64,000 nucleotides of DNA, from positions 62,001 to 126,000 of the forward strand of contig JAHLLQ010000004.1 in assembly GCA_020444065.1 (NCBI GenBank), read 5' to 3'. This document shows positions 35,236-45,155 of this stretch, piece after piece. The position numbers and the translations under genes were made by a program. The stretch is from a bacterium (GTDB taxonomy: Bacteria > Sumerlaeota > Sumerlaeia > SLMS01 > JAHLLQ01). The notes beneath the pieces were generated by a model. It ran no database searches, was not told where the DNA came from, and was given only the letters and a program-made list of their open reading frames with translations. Within the stretch, counting starts at the first letter, position 1; each line of letters starts with the position of its first letter.

Positions 35236-36528
35236 TTACTTCCCATCCACTCGCAAATCAAGCCCTTCCAGCCATCGATAAAGCATGTTCAGGGCCTGTG
35301 CCTCGGACATCTGGCGAACGCGAGCCCGCCCCCGGGGGAACCAGCGCTTGAACGCCTCTCGACGCCCGTTTCGGTCCGCCAGTCCAAACCAGACTGTGCC
35401 AACGGGCTTTTCTTCCGTTCCGCCGGTCGGGCCGGCGATCCCGCTGATCGAAACGGCGACGTCCGCATTGGACTCCTGGAGCGCGCCCGCGGCCATTTCC
35501 AGCACGCAGGCCTCGCTGACGGCTCCCTCGGTCTCCAGCGTCTCTGCCTGTACCCCCAGGCGGCGGCGCTTCGAGTCGTTGCTGTAGCAGACGATGCCCT
35601 CGACCAGAACGGAGGAGGCATTCGGCACGGCGGTGATGCGCTGGGCGACTCCGCCGCCGGTGCAGGATTCTGCCAGGGCGATCGTCTTGCCGGCCTCGGC
35701 GAATCGCTCCACCACGACCTCTTCGATGGTGGTTTCCTCGCCGTCTTGGCTGAAGACGGAACCTTCGGGCAGCAGCGCAACGGCTTCCTTCGCCAGACGA
35801 TCGACGGTCTGGCGACAGATTGCTTCATCATCACCCGTGGCCAGGATTCGGACGCGAATGTGGCCGGGCCGGGCCAGCAGGGTGAACTCCGCCGTCGGAT
35901 CGCTGTCGAACAGGGCATGCAGCATATGGTCGACGGTCGATTCCGGGAGCATCCCGACATGCAGCGTGCGCAGCACGGTTATGGAGCGGGATGGGAACGC
36001 GGGGAGAATCTTCGTTGGCAGGTAACGATCCATCATGGCGCGCCATTCCGAAGGAACACCCGGAAGCGCGACGATGATCGGGCGATCGGCCTGGCCGGGA
36101 AGCATGAACGCCGTCGCCGTTCCCCAGTGGTTCAGAAATGGAACCGCACCTCGGGGAATGTATGTCTGGCGCAGATTGCGCTCCGGCATTTCCACGCCGC
36201 GACGTTCGAAGACCTCGCGCAGCATCACTTCCGCTCGATGGATGCGGACGAGCTCTTCGCCCGCCACGCGCGCGAGCACTTCCCGATTCCGATCATCATC
36301 AGTCGGACCGATGCCGCCCGTCATCACCAGCAGATCGCAACGCCCGAACGTTGAACGAATCGCCTCCTCGACTGCCGAAGGATCGTCAGGCACTGCCTCG
36401 TGCCCAAGAATCCGAAAGCCAAATCCGGACAAGAGCCGGGTCAGGTTCATCGCGTTTGTATCGGCATATAGGCCCTGGGTGATTTCCGTTCCGGTACTGA
36501 GAATACGGGCCGTTGGCTGGCGATTCAT
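35236..36528 (-). CDS. cinA: CinA (nicotinamide-nucleotide amidase / molybdopterin-like domain)
   Basis: A 430-residue full-length CinA. The N-terminal MoCF-like domain begins LSTGTEITQGLYADTN and has MTGGIGPTDDDRNREVL; this part is an ADP-ribose pyrophosphatase in known CinA proteins. The C-terminal amidase domain, ALAESCTGGGVAQRITAVP, deamidates nicotinamide mononucleotide for NAD recycling. ATG 36528 has AAGGAT upstream. It is divergent from moeA, 92 bp away. Confidence 0.93.
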   Translation of the reverse strand: MNRQPTARILSTGTEITQGLYADTNAMNLTRLLSGFGFRILGHEAVPDDPSAVEEAIRSTFGRCDLLVMTGGIGPTDDDRNREVLARVAGEELVRIHRAEVMLREVFERRGVEMPERNLRQTYIPRGAVPFLNHWGTATAFMLPGQADRPIIVALPGVPSEWRAMMDRYLPTKILPAFPSRSITVLRTLHVGMLPESTVDHMLHALFDSDPTAEFTLLARPGHIRVRILATGDDEAICRQTVDRLAKEAVALLPEGSVFSQDGEETTIEEVVVERFAEAGKTIALAESCTGGGVAQRITAVPNASSVLVEGIVCYSNDSKRRRLGVQAETLETEGAVSEACVLEMAAGALQESNADVAVSISGIAGPTGGTEEKPVGTVWFGLADRNGRREAFKRWFPRGRARVRQMSEAQALNMLYRWLEGLDLRVDGK

Positions 36529-36620
36529 GGTGGGATCCTTGCGAGAGTCTGACTCACGGAGGTTGCGCTCCACCGCAACCTGGGGCAAGGAGCTTGCCAA
36601 CATAAAGAACGAGGAACGCA

Positions 36621-37838
36621 ATGCTGACTTACGAGGAAGCGCTCGGCAAAATCCTGGGCATCGATTGGGAAATCGGGACGGAGCGCGTTGCGCTGCTGGA
36701 AGCCGGAGGCCGCCACATGGCCGCTTCGGTGCAAGCGCCGTGGCCGCTGCCGCGATACACCAACTCCGCAATGGACGGCTTCACGGTGCGCTGCAGCGAC
36801 ATCGAAGGCGCCACACCCGACACGCCGGTGGACTTGCCGATCGCCGGCGAGAGTGCCGCGGGCCATCCGCTCGATGGACCCATCGAGCCTGGCACCGCCG
36901 TCCGCATCAGCACAGGCGCACAAATTCCCGACGGCGCCGACGGCGTTGTGCCGACTGAACTCGTCGATGTGAAAGGCGAGCGCGTCGTCTTTCGCCAGCC
37001 CGCGACGCCGGGGCGCTACATCCGGCGCCAGGGCGAAGATGTTGCGGAAGGCGCGAACCTCTTTGGCCGTGGCAAGCGACTCGATCCGGCTACGCTGGCG
37101 TTCCTGGCGATGTACAACATCCCGGAAGTCGAAGTCCTCCGCCATCCGCGCGTCGCGATCATGACAAGCGGCGATGAAGTGAAGCACCACGGAGCGGAGC
37201 TCGGGGAAACTGACATTGTTGGCGTGAACATCTACTACCTGGAGCAGGAGTTGCGCGCTTTCGGATGCGAACCTCGGATCATCGGAATTGCTCCGGATGA
37301 ACCTGCGAAGTTCCGCGCCATGTTCGAAGAAGCAGTCGATTGGGGAGATGTGATCGTTTCGACTGCCGGAGTATCCGTCGGCGAGCACGACATCGTGCAC
37401 GAAGTCCTGCGCGATATGAAAGCCGACATCTTGATGTGGCGATCGGCCGTTCGCCCGGGCAAGCCGCTGCTTGTTGCAACCATCGGGAAAAAACCGTACT
37501 TCGGCATGCCTGGCAATCCCGTCTCTGTTTGCGCGAACACGGAGATCTACCTGAAGCCCTTCCTCCGTCAGGCCATGGGGATCGCACCGATTTGCACGCC
37601 GCTGGAACGCATGGAACTCTTGGTCGATTGTCCGCGCGATCGCGGGCGGTTGTTCTTTGTCTACGCGCGGGCCGCCGTTGTGAATGGGAACTGGAAAGTC
37701 GAGCCGCTCGGGCATCAATCGTCCGGCAATCTCTCCAACGCGGCGCATGGGAATTGCCTGATCGTGTTAGAGCCCGGCGACGAAAAGGTCAGCGCAGGCG
37801 AAATGGTCGATGTGATGCGAATCGCAGTTGGGAAGTGA
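36621..37838 (+). CDS. moeA: molybdopterin molybdotransferase MoeA
   Basis: A 405-residue MoeA that inserts molybdate into adenylated molybdopterin. Motifs present: RYTNSAMDGF, RISTGAQIPDGAD, TSGDEV, the variant GVSVGEHD (usually D-x-D/E), PGKPLLVATI and GMPGNPVS. GAGGAA lies before the ATG. It converges with the giant kinase gene (3 bp gap). xdhC, which needs molybdenum cofactor, is in the window at 45.2 kb. Confidence 0.93.
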   Translation: MLTYEEALGKILGIDWEIGTERVALLEAGGRHMAASVQAPWPLPRYTNSAMDGFTVRCSDIEGATPDTPVDLPIAGESAAGHPLDGPIEPGTAVRISTGAQIPDGADGVVPTELVDVKGERVVFRQPATPGRYIRRQGEDVAEGANLFGRGKRLDPATLAFLAMYNIPEVEVLRHPRVAIMTSGDEVKHHGAELGETDIVGVNIYYLEQELRAFGCEPRIIGIAPDEPAKFRAMFEEAVDWGDVIVSTAGVSVGEHDIVHEVLRDMKADILMWRSAVRPGKPLLVATIGKKPYFGMPGNPVSVCANTEIYLKPFLRQAMGIAPICTPLERMELLVDCPRDRGRLFFVYARAAVVNGNWKVEPLGHQSSGNLSNAAHGNCLIVLEPGDEKVSAGEMVDVMRIAVGK

Positions 37839-37841
37839 GGC

Positions 37842-40800
37842 TCAGGTCAGTCCGAAGCCCATGATTGTGATGTCGTCGTTCTGACTGAAGTCGCCGCAGT
37901 GCGCCTTGATCGCCTTGTGCAGCATCGGAATGGCATCGGTAATCGGCTGATCGGCGTTCTCACTCAAGGCGTCCAGCACGCGTTCGATTCCGAACTCCTG
38001 GCGCAGTTCATTCTGCGCTTCGTTCACTCCGTCGGTGTACAGAAGCACCTTGTCGCCAGACTTCAACTGCAGCGTCTGCTCTTTGTACTCCGCGTCAGAC
38101 AGAATTCCGATCGCTGGGCCTGTTTCGTCATCGATCGCCTTCGCCACACCGTCAGAAACGACGATGGGGCCGGGATGACCGGCGAGCGCATAACGGAACG
38201 TCCGCGTTTCCAGATCGAGAATACCGTAAAGCACCGTGAAGAACTGGCTGATCTTGATCGAGATTGGAAAGCGCTCGTTCAAGTGCCCCAGCACTTCTGC
38301 CGGCGACGCGATCACGCGCCCCTCGGGGCCTTCGTGACGAACAATCGAGTCTTCGTCGGTTGCTGCGGACAGCACCTGGCTGAGCGTCATGGACAGCAGC
38401 GCCGCCTGCACGCCGTGCCCTGAAACATCGAGGATATACAACCCCAGGTGCCGATCATCCAACGGGATCACGTTGAACATATCGCCAGCGACTTCGTAGC
38501 ATGAATCGAAGACCCACTTGAACTCGACGCCCTTCGCCTTGGGCGGTTCGCTCGGCAGACGGGATTGCTGCACACGTGCCGCGGCGTCCAAGTCTTCCTT
38601 GATGCGGGCGTGGGCGCTGGTGACTTCGCGAAGCTGTTCGGCCAGTTCCACTTCCAAGTCGAACACGCGCGTGCCGACGTTCATCTGGGCAAGCAACTCC
38701 GGCGCGTCGAACGGCTTCGTCACGAACGCGTCCGCGCCGGCGCGCATTCCCTCGAGCAAGTCCGTGCGTTCCGCCTTCGCCGTTAACATAATGATGTAAA
38801 GGTACGTGGTGCTCTCCAGCTTGCGTGCATGGCGACACAATTCCAAGCCGTCCATCTTCGGCATCATCCAGTCCGTGATCAGGAACGTGATGCCTGTCTC
38901 CCGTTGCAGAATCTCCCACGCTTCCTCGCCATCGGAAGCGATCAGAATTCGGAAGCCCCACTTGTCCAGGTACTTCGTCAGAACGCGACGCGAAACCGGA
39001 TCGTCTTCGGCGACAAGAACCGAGTGTGCTTCCCTCGCCTTCTTCATTGGCGCTTCTTCCGACTCCGTCACTTCATTGGGACGGATTTCCCGCCGGTAGC
39101 TGTGGAGGCCGTCCTTAACCGCTTCGAATTCGCGACGCGCGGATTCTTCGCTCTCTGTCGCCTGCTTCCAGCGTCCGTTCGAGACGTTCGTTTCCAGTTG
39201 ATCCAGCAATCGCGCCAACTCTGCTGCTCCCACGTTGCCCGCGGCGCCACGCAGCGAATGGGCAGCGCGCAGCAGCGTGCTCGCTTTCTCCGTCCGCATC
39301 GCGTCGCGGATCTGGTCCACCAGGCGCTGTGCGCTCTCCAGGAACAGATCGATCAACTCGACCTCAAACTCGTGATCGCCATCGGCCGTTGTTTGGATGG
39401 CCACCACTTCCCGGCTCGTCTCATGAGCCGGCGGTGCTTCCTCTTTCGCGATCAAGGCCGACTCCTGCTCAGGCAGGTATTTCTCGATCGTGGCAAACAG
39501 CGTATCCTGTTGGATGGGTTTGCTCAAGTAATCGTCCATCCCGGCATCGAGGCACCGTTCGCGATCGCCCTTCATTGCCTCGGCGGTCATGGCGATGATC
39601 GGCGTGTGCCGCTGGCCCGCTTCGCGCCGACGAATCTCCGCCGTCGCTTCAAAGCCATCCATCTCGGGCATCTGGCTGTCCATCAGGACGATGTGATAGG
39701 CAATGTTCTCCAGCGCATCGACGGCTTCGAGTCCGTTCGCGGCAGTATCGCAGCGATAGCCGGCCTTCTCCAGCATTCGTGCAGCCACTTTCTGGTTCAC
39801 CGGATTGTCGTCGACAAGCAACACGCGGACGTTGTCGCGACGCGGCGGGCGGGAAGTCTTCTCTCGCGGCTGCTCCACTCCGCGATCGGGTCGCCGCATC
39901 CCGAGGACCTTCAGAATCGTATCGTACAGGTGCGACTGCTTGATCGGCTTTGTCAGACAAGCATTCACGCCGCGGGCAGCGAGTTCTGCGTCCTTCCACT
40001 GGCGCCCGATCGATGTCAGCAGGACGACCCTCAAGTCCTTGATCTGCGGATCGCCAAGAATCTGGCGCGACAGCATGATGCCGTCCATGCCCGGCATCTG
40101 GTAGTCCAGGATGGCCAGTCGGAACGGCGTGCCTTTCAAGATTGCGTTGTGAAGTACTTCGATGGCCGCCGGGCCATTGCTGACTTCCTCGCAATGACAT
40201 CCCCACGCCGTCAGTTGCTCGTTCAGAATGCGGCGATTGGTGGCGTGATCGTCGACGATCAGCACAGGCATATCGTGGAGTTCCGCGGGGCGTTGTTCTT
40301 CCGTCGATTCGGCCGGCTTGTCGAACACGATGTTGAAGAAGAACTTCGAACCCTTCCTCGGAACGCTCGATACGTTCACATCACCGCCCATCGCCTCGAT
40401 CAGTTGCTTCGAGATCGCCAGTCCAAGACCGGTGCCGCCAAACTGGCGCGTCGTCGAGCTATCGACCTGTGAGAAGGACTGGAACAGGCGATCCATCCGG
40501 TCTTCGGGAATTCCGATGCCTGTATCGCGCACCTCGAAGTGCAGCTTCACATCCTGCTCGCCCTCGTTCTCCAGCGTCACTGCGATCGTGACTTCGCCCT
40601 CGCGGGTGAACTTCACGCCATTGTTGGCGAGGTTGAGAAGAATCTGGCGCAGACGTCCCGGGTCTCCCATTAAGCGCCGCGGTACGTCTGGATGAATGCG
40701 GACGTGGAATTCGATGCCCTTCTCCGAGGCGCGCTGGGCCAGCAGATCGCCGACCTCTTCGACGCACTGGCGCAGATCGAACTCGATGATCTCAAGCTCC

Positions 40801-43800
40801 AGCTTGCCTGCTTCGATCTTCGAGAAGTCGAGGATATCGTTGATGATTGTCAGCAGCGACTCACCGCAGTTCCGCACGATGCGGGCGTATTCGCGCTGAT
40901 CCGACGTCATGTTCGTTTCAAGTAGCAGACCCGTCATGCCAAGGATGCCGTTCATGGGCGTGCGAATCTCGTGGCTCATGTTCGCCAGGAACTCGCCCTT
41001 TGCACGCGAGGCATCCTGAGCGGCATCGCGCGCATCGGCCAGTTCTTCCGCCTGGCGCTCGAGTGACTTCGCCTGCTCCTGAATGCGATCGCGCGCTTCC
41101 TCGACCTGCTGCAGATAGATGCGCACGCCCTCTTCGGCGCGTTTGCGTTCGATGGCGTTCGCGATCTGCGTCGAAACGAAGCTGACAACGGCGAGGTCGT
41201 GTTCCGTGTAGTGGGCCTTATCCGTGTAGCTCTGCACGGAGATCATGCCGATCACTTTGCCCTTCGAAATCAACGGCACGCCCAGCCACGTCTTGGACAT
41301 GCGGCCGACGAGATCCACTTCGCCCTGATCGATGAGCTCGCGAATTCCTTCTTCATCCACCAGCAGCGGCTCGCCCGTTCGGAGCACGCGCGCCGTCATT
41401 GTCTTCGCAAGCTCTTCCTGCGAGTACATCTCCTGCACTTCCGGCTGATCGCGGTCGTAGGGGAAGCTGATCGTTCCTTCTTCAGGATTCCAAAGCGCCA
41501 CGAAGAAGTTCGACGTGTCGACGATCTTGCTGAGCGATTGGTCGAGCGAACGGAAGAACTCCGCCAAGTCCGTTGCGCTGCTGCCAGCCTCCGCGATTTC
41601 ATAGAGGACAGCGCGCAACTGCTCCTGGTGCTTGCGCTCGCTGATGTCCTCGACGGTTCCGACAAAACCAAGCCGCTCGCGATCCTCGGCCACCATCGGT
41701 GTCGCGCGCAGCATCACCCAGCGCGTCTCTGAACCACCGCCGGTTACGAAGCGGCACTCTTCCGTCAAGCGTCCGACGCCGCCGTCGACAAATTCCTTCC
41801 AAGACCACAGGATTCGGTCGCGGTCTTCCGGATGGATCGTCTGCGTCCAACCCTCGCCCAGGCACTGCTCGAGTGTCAGGCCACTGATTGCCTGGAAACG
41901 CGCGTTCGTGTAGGTGCATTGGCCTTCGGCGCTGATCTGGATTACACCGATGGGGGAGGAAGCGCTGAGGGAGCGGAACGTCTCCTCACTCTGCTGCAGC
42001 GCCATCTCGCGCTCGATATCGGCCGTAATGTCGCGTTGAATTCCCACAAAGCCCACGACTTCGCCGCTCTCTTCCGTGATGGGCGAAATCGTCAATGCCG
42101 CGTGATACAGCGACCCGTCCTTGCGCCGATTGATCACGCGATTGCACCAGATTTCGCCCCGCGTGATCGTTCCCCACATCTGGCGATAGAGCTGCTGCGG
42201 CGTGCGATCGCTCTTCAGGATGCGTGGATTCTGGCCGATCGCTTCTTCCGCTTCGTAGCCCGTGATCGCTGTGAAGGCCGGATTCACCTGGTGGATCGCA
42301 CCGTCCAGTCCCGTGATCACAACGGCATCGGCGGCGGCCTGCAACGCGTGAGCAAGCTCGCGATTCGCGTTCTCAGCCTCCTTGCGCTCTGTGATATCGC
42401 GGAGGATGCACTGGAACCCGGTTGCCTTGTCGCCATCCATCATCAGCGTGGCGCGCTGCTCGATCCACTTTCGAATCCCGGAGCGCGTCTGGATCGGGAA
42501 CTCCATTGTCGTTTCGCGCATGCAGTCGAGAATCTGCCGCCGATAGGCTTCCCGGACGCGCGCTTTCCATTCGATTGGCAGCAATGTACTGAACGGCCGG
42601 CCGGTCAGGTCTTCCTCTTCGTAACCAGTCAGCTTCTGGGTGGCAGGATTCGCGTAGGTGAAGTTCCCATCCAGATCCGTCGTGTAGACAATGTCGCCCG
42701 CTTCTTCGATCATCTGGCGATAGCGGCGTTCATTATCGCGCAACGCATCTTCGTACTGCTTGTGCTCGATGGCGCGCCCGATCTCGCCGGAGACGAACGA
42801 CATGATCTCCACATCGTGATTCGTGTAGTGAATGCTCTCGGAGTAGCTCTGAACGACCATGACGCCCAGGACGCGCCCCTTCACGATCAGCGGCACGCCC
42901 AGCCAGCTTTCCGGGGCCGTTCCAACCTGGCGGACCTTCTCGGCCTTCACCAGCGCCAGGTACTCGCCCTTCGTCAGCAGCCAGGCCTGGCCGCTTGATG
43001 CCACCAGCGACGTCAGGCTGCCTTCCATGTCGCGCGGTTCCGGATTATAGACCTCCGGATCGTTTTCATCCACACCATATGGGAACCGGAACGTGTTCTC
43101 GTCATCGGTCGAAAGGGCGAGGTAGAAATTCGTGACGTCGATGATGGTGCCGAGCGACTCGCGGATCGACTGGTACAGTGCCCGCATGTCCTCCGTCTGG
43201 TTGACGGCTTCCGAAATGGAGAGAAGCGCCTTCTCGATCGCTTCCGCGCGCTTGCGGTCGGAGATGTCGCGGAAAATGCCGGTGTAGGTCACCTGGTCTC
43301 CGACGCGCAGTTCGCTGACGTCGAGTTCGATCGGGAAGTTCGTTCCATCCGCACGAACGGCTTCCACCTGGCGGCTCACGCCGACCGATGCAAACTCACG
43401 CGTGCGAATCTCGCCACTGATGCGGCTTTCGCCGGAATCGTTGTCCTTCTCCAGAATCCCCGGAATCAGATCGCGCACGCAACGGCCGGCGGCTTCCTGT
43501 CCCGAGTACCCGAAAATCCGCTGCGCTGCGTTGTTGAAAAATTCAATTTGCCCGCTCTCGTCGAACGTAATGATGCCGTCCGCGGCCGTGTCCACGATCG
43601 CGCGAGTACGCGCCTCGTTGATGGCGATCTCCGCCGTTCGCGCCTGCACGCGCTCCTCGAGTTGAACGGTGTGGGCCTGAATGCGCGAATGACTGCGGCC
43701 GAGTTCCCCGAAGACCAACCCCAGAACGATCGGCAACGAATCGATCAGCCACAGTAGCGGCGTGCGCGCCTGGACCTGCAGGAAACTCCCGAGCGAGTAC

Positions 43801-43937
43801 GACGCATTGTTCAAATGCGTCGCCAGCAACGTCGCCCCGACCGGAAAGCACAGCCCGAACCCCACGCCCAGCAGCGTGTAAGTCAGGATCGTCTTTCGGG
43901 GGCGAACCCTTTCGGGAAGATTCCCGTTCAACGTCAT
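37842..43937 (-). CDS. hybrid sensor histidine kinase with phosphorelay and PP2C phosphatase output
   Basis: A 2031-residue multidomain protein. In order: two membrane helices (about 20-45, 64-86), PAS (115-235), GAF (240-395), three PAS (405-520, 530-645, 655-770), GAF (780-935), coiled coil, HisKA with H989 in NMSHEIRTP, HATPase with NLANNGVKF, DTGIGIP and GTGLGL, REC1 (D1278), REC2 (D1420), HPT (H1560), REC3 (D1689), and a C-terminal SpoIIE/RsbU-type PP2C phosphatase (about 1790-2031; DVSGHGVQAALL, TDGVNEA, NDDITI). It combines a phosphorelay with a Ser/Thr phosphatase output, as in partner switching. ATG 43937 has GGGAG upstream. No anti-sigma/antagonist pair is adjacent. Confidence 0.9.
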   Translation of the reverse strand: MTLNGNLPERVRPRKTILTYTLLGVGFGLCFPVGATLLATHLNNASYSLGSFLQVQARTPLLWLIDSLPIVLGLVFGELGRSHSRIQAHTVQLEERVQARTAEIAINEARTRAIVDTAADGIITFDESGQIEFFNNAAQRIFGYSGQEAAGRCVRDLIPGILEKDNDSGESRISGEIRTREFASVGVSRQVEAVRADGTNFPIELDVSELRVGDQVTYTGIFRDISDRKRAEAIEKALLSISEAVNQTEDMRALYQSIRESLGTIIDVTNFYLALSTDDENTFRFPYGVDENDPEVYNPEPRDMEGSLTSLVASSGQAWLLTKGEYLALVKAEKVRQVGTAPESWLGVPLIVKGRVLGVMVVQSYSESIHYTNHDVEIMSFVSGEIGRAIEHKQYEDALRDNERRYRQMIEEAGDIVYTTDLDGNFTYANPATQKLTGYEEEDLTGRPFSTLLPIEWKARVREAYRRQILDCMRETTMEFPIQTRSGIRKWIEQRATLMMDGDKATGFQCILRDITERKEAENANRELAHALQAAADAVVITGLDGAIHQVNPAFTAITGYEAEEAIGQNPRILKSDRTPQQLYRQMWGTITRGEIWCNRVINRRKDGSLYHAALTISPITEESGEVVGFVGIQRDITADIEREMALQQSEETFRSLSASSPIGVIQISAEGQCTYTNARFQAISGLTLEQCLGEGWTQTIHPEDRDRILWSWKEFVDGGVGRLTEECRFVTGGGSETRWVMLRATPMVAEDRERLGFVGTVEDISERKHQEQLRAVLYEIAEAGSSATDLAEFFRSLDQSLSKIVDTSNFFVALWNPEEGTISFPYDRDQPEVQEMYSQEELAKTMTARVLRTGEPLLVDEEGIRELIDQGEVDLVGRMSKTWLGVPLISKGKVIGMISVQSYTDKAHYTEHDLAVVSFVSTQIANAIERKRAEEGVRIYLQQVEEARDRIQEQAKSLERQAEELADARDAAQDASRAKGEFLANMSHEIRTPMNGILGMTGLLLETNMTSDQREYARIVRNCGESLLTIINDILDFSKIEAGKLELEIIEFDLRQCVEEVGDLLAQRASEKGIEFHVRIHPDVPRRLMGDPGRLRQILLNLANNGVKFTREGEVTIAVTLENEGEQDVKLHFEVRDTGIGIPEDRMDRLFQSFSQVDSSTTRQFGGTGLGLAISKQLIEAMGGDVNVSSVPRKGSKFFFNIVFDKPAESTEEQRPAELHDMPVLIVDDHATNRRILNEQLTAWGCHCEEVSNGPAAIEVLHNAILKGTPFRLAILDYQMPGMDGIMLSRQILGDPQIKDLRVVLLTSIGRQWKDAELAARGVNACLTKPIKQSHLYDTILKVLGMRRPDRGVEQPREKTSRPPRRDNVRVLLVDDNPVNQKVAARMLEKAGYRCDTAANGLEAVDALENIAYHIVLMDSQMPEMDGFEATAEIRRREAGQRHTPIIAMTAEAMKGDRERCLDAGMDDYLSKPIQQDTLFATIEKYLPEQESALIAKEEAPPAHETSREVVAIQTTADGDHEFEVELIDLFLESAQRLVDQIRDAMRTEKASTLLRAAHSLRGAAGNVGAAELARLLDQLETNVSNGRWKQATESEESARREFEAVKDGLHSYRREIRPNEVTESEEAPMKKAREAHSVLVAEDDPVSRRVLTKYLDKWGFRILIASDGEEAWEILQRETGITFLITDWMMPKMDGLELCRHARKLESTTYLYIIMLTAKAERTDLLEGMRAGADAFVTKPFDAPELLAQMNVGTRVFDLEVELAEQLREVTSAHARIKEDLDAAARVQQSRLPSEPPKAKGVEFKWVFDSCYEVAGDMFNVIPLDDRHLGLYILDVSGHGVQAALLSMTLSQVLSAATDEDSIVRHEGPEGRVIASPAEVLGHLNERFPISIKISQFFTVLYGILDLETRTFRYALAGHPGPIVVSDGVAKAIDDETGPAIGILSDAEYKEQTLQLKSGDKVLLYTDGVNEAQNELRQEFGIERVLDALSENADQPITDAIPMLHKAIKAHCGDFSQNDDITIMGFGLT

Positions 43938-43958
43938 CGTTTCTCCCAAGACCGCCCG

Positions 43959-44786
43959 TCAGCGGGCGTCCAAACGCTCTTTCACGCGCAACCATGCGCT
44001 GGTATCCAAGCCCCACTGCCCCAGGATTTCTTTCCGATCGCCCAGTGCACCGTGGCAATCGGAGCCGCCCGTCTTCATCAGGCCGTACCGGTCGGCGATG
44101 TCCAGCAGCCGCAGACTGTCCGCCTGGCTGTGGCAACTGTGCCAGACCTCGACGCCGTCCATGCCCATCTTCTTCAGGTCCGGGAGCATGTCAAACTGAT
44201 CCCAAAGGCCCGGATGCGCCAGCACCGCCAGGCCATTCGCCTCATGGATCACATCGATAATGAACTGCGGGTCCACCATCATTTTGGGGACATCGCCCGG
44301 CTTGCCATTTGCCAGGTACAGGTCAAACGCCTGCTGGTAGCTCTCGACATGCCCGGCTGCCACCAGGGCCTTGGCGATATGCGGGCGACCAACGACCCCG
44401 CCATCGCAGGATGCCACGACCGCGTCCATATCCAGAGGGGCGCCGCACTCCGCGAGACGCTCGCCGATCTTGCGCGCCCGGTCGGTCCGGGCCTGCACGA
44501 ACTTGGTGCAGTGATCGACCAGCGCGGGCGAATTCTCGTCGATTCCATAGGCGAGGACGTTCAGCTCCTGCTTCCCAATGTAGCAGGTTAACTCCGCTCC
44601 GGTCAGTACTTCAACGCCCAGTTCGTTGCCCTTTGCACGGGCCTCCGGAACGCCATCGACGCTATCATGATCGGTCAGCGCCAATACCTTCAATCCCGCG
44701 GCCTTGGCGCGCTCCACAACCCGTGCCGGGCGGTCCACTCCATCGCTGGCGGTCGAGTGACAATGCAAGTCGGCAATAATTCCCAC
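43959..44786 (-). CDS. PHP-domain phosphoesterase
   Basis: A 275-residue metal-dependent phosphoesterase. The PHP metal site motifs are DLHCHSTASDG, LTDHDSVDG, VLAHPGLWDQF and GGSDCHG. This class includes RNase AM (5'-3' exonuclease) and nucleoside 3',5'-bisphosphate phosphatase. I chose GTG 44786, which is 9 nt after GAGGAG; TTG 44795 is too close to it. The giant kinase lies 21 bp downstream. Confidence 0.85.
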   Translation of the reverse strand: MGIIADLHCHSTASDGVDRPARVVERAKAAGLKVLALTDHDSVDGVPEARAKGNELGVEVLTGAELTCYIGKQELNVLAYGIDENSPALVDHCTKFVQARTDRARKIGERLAECGAPLDMDAVVASCDGGVVGRPHIAKALVAAGHVESYQQAFDLYLANGKPGDVPKMMVDPQFIIDVIHEANGLAVLAHPGLWDQFDMLPDLKKMGMDGVEVWHSCHSQADSLRLLDIADRYGLMKTGGSDCHGALGDRKEILGQWGLDTSAWLRVKERLDAR

Positions 44787-45155
44787 AGTAAGCAACTCCT
44801 CAAGATGATCGGCAAAACCCGAAGTTACCCACTCGGCCAGCCAGATGCCAAGCCTGACTTTCCCGGCCCCGGTGACTTAGCAGGGGCTACACTTCCGGAC
44901 CTCACAGAGCCACCAGCCCTGGCGGCACGTCCCATTGACAGAACTGATGGTCTGCCGTTCTGTGAAACGTGAGATAACTGAATGCCAAGGCCAGAGGGCG
45001 AACTGAAGATCTTCGATAAATGTCAGGATACCCTCTGATAATTGGCTCCACCGGATCTTGTGAATCCTGTAATCCTGTCCATTCTCCCCTTGGTCCCTTG
45101 CCGCCCGTTGTGCTTTCCTCAAAACCCCGTCTGGGGAAGGAGTTTGAGTACGCCC
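44787..45155. other. intergenic region, 369 bp
   Basis: No supported reading frame. It has CAGAGGG and CCCTCTG arms at 44992-44998 and 45031-45037 around a perfect 10 bp palindrome GAAGATCTTC (45005-45014), and a tandem AATCCTGT at about 45063. These may be regulatory or chance. Confidence 0.35.

Noticed and set aside
44787-45155. tRNA or small RNA gene in the 369 bp gap
   Set aside because: No cloverleaf or T-loop GGTTCRA sequence on either strand; only short inverted repeats.
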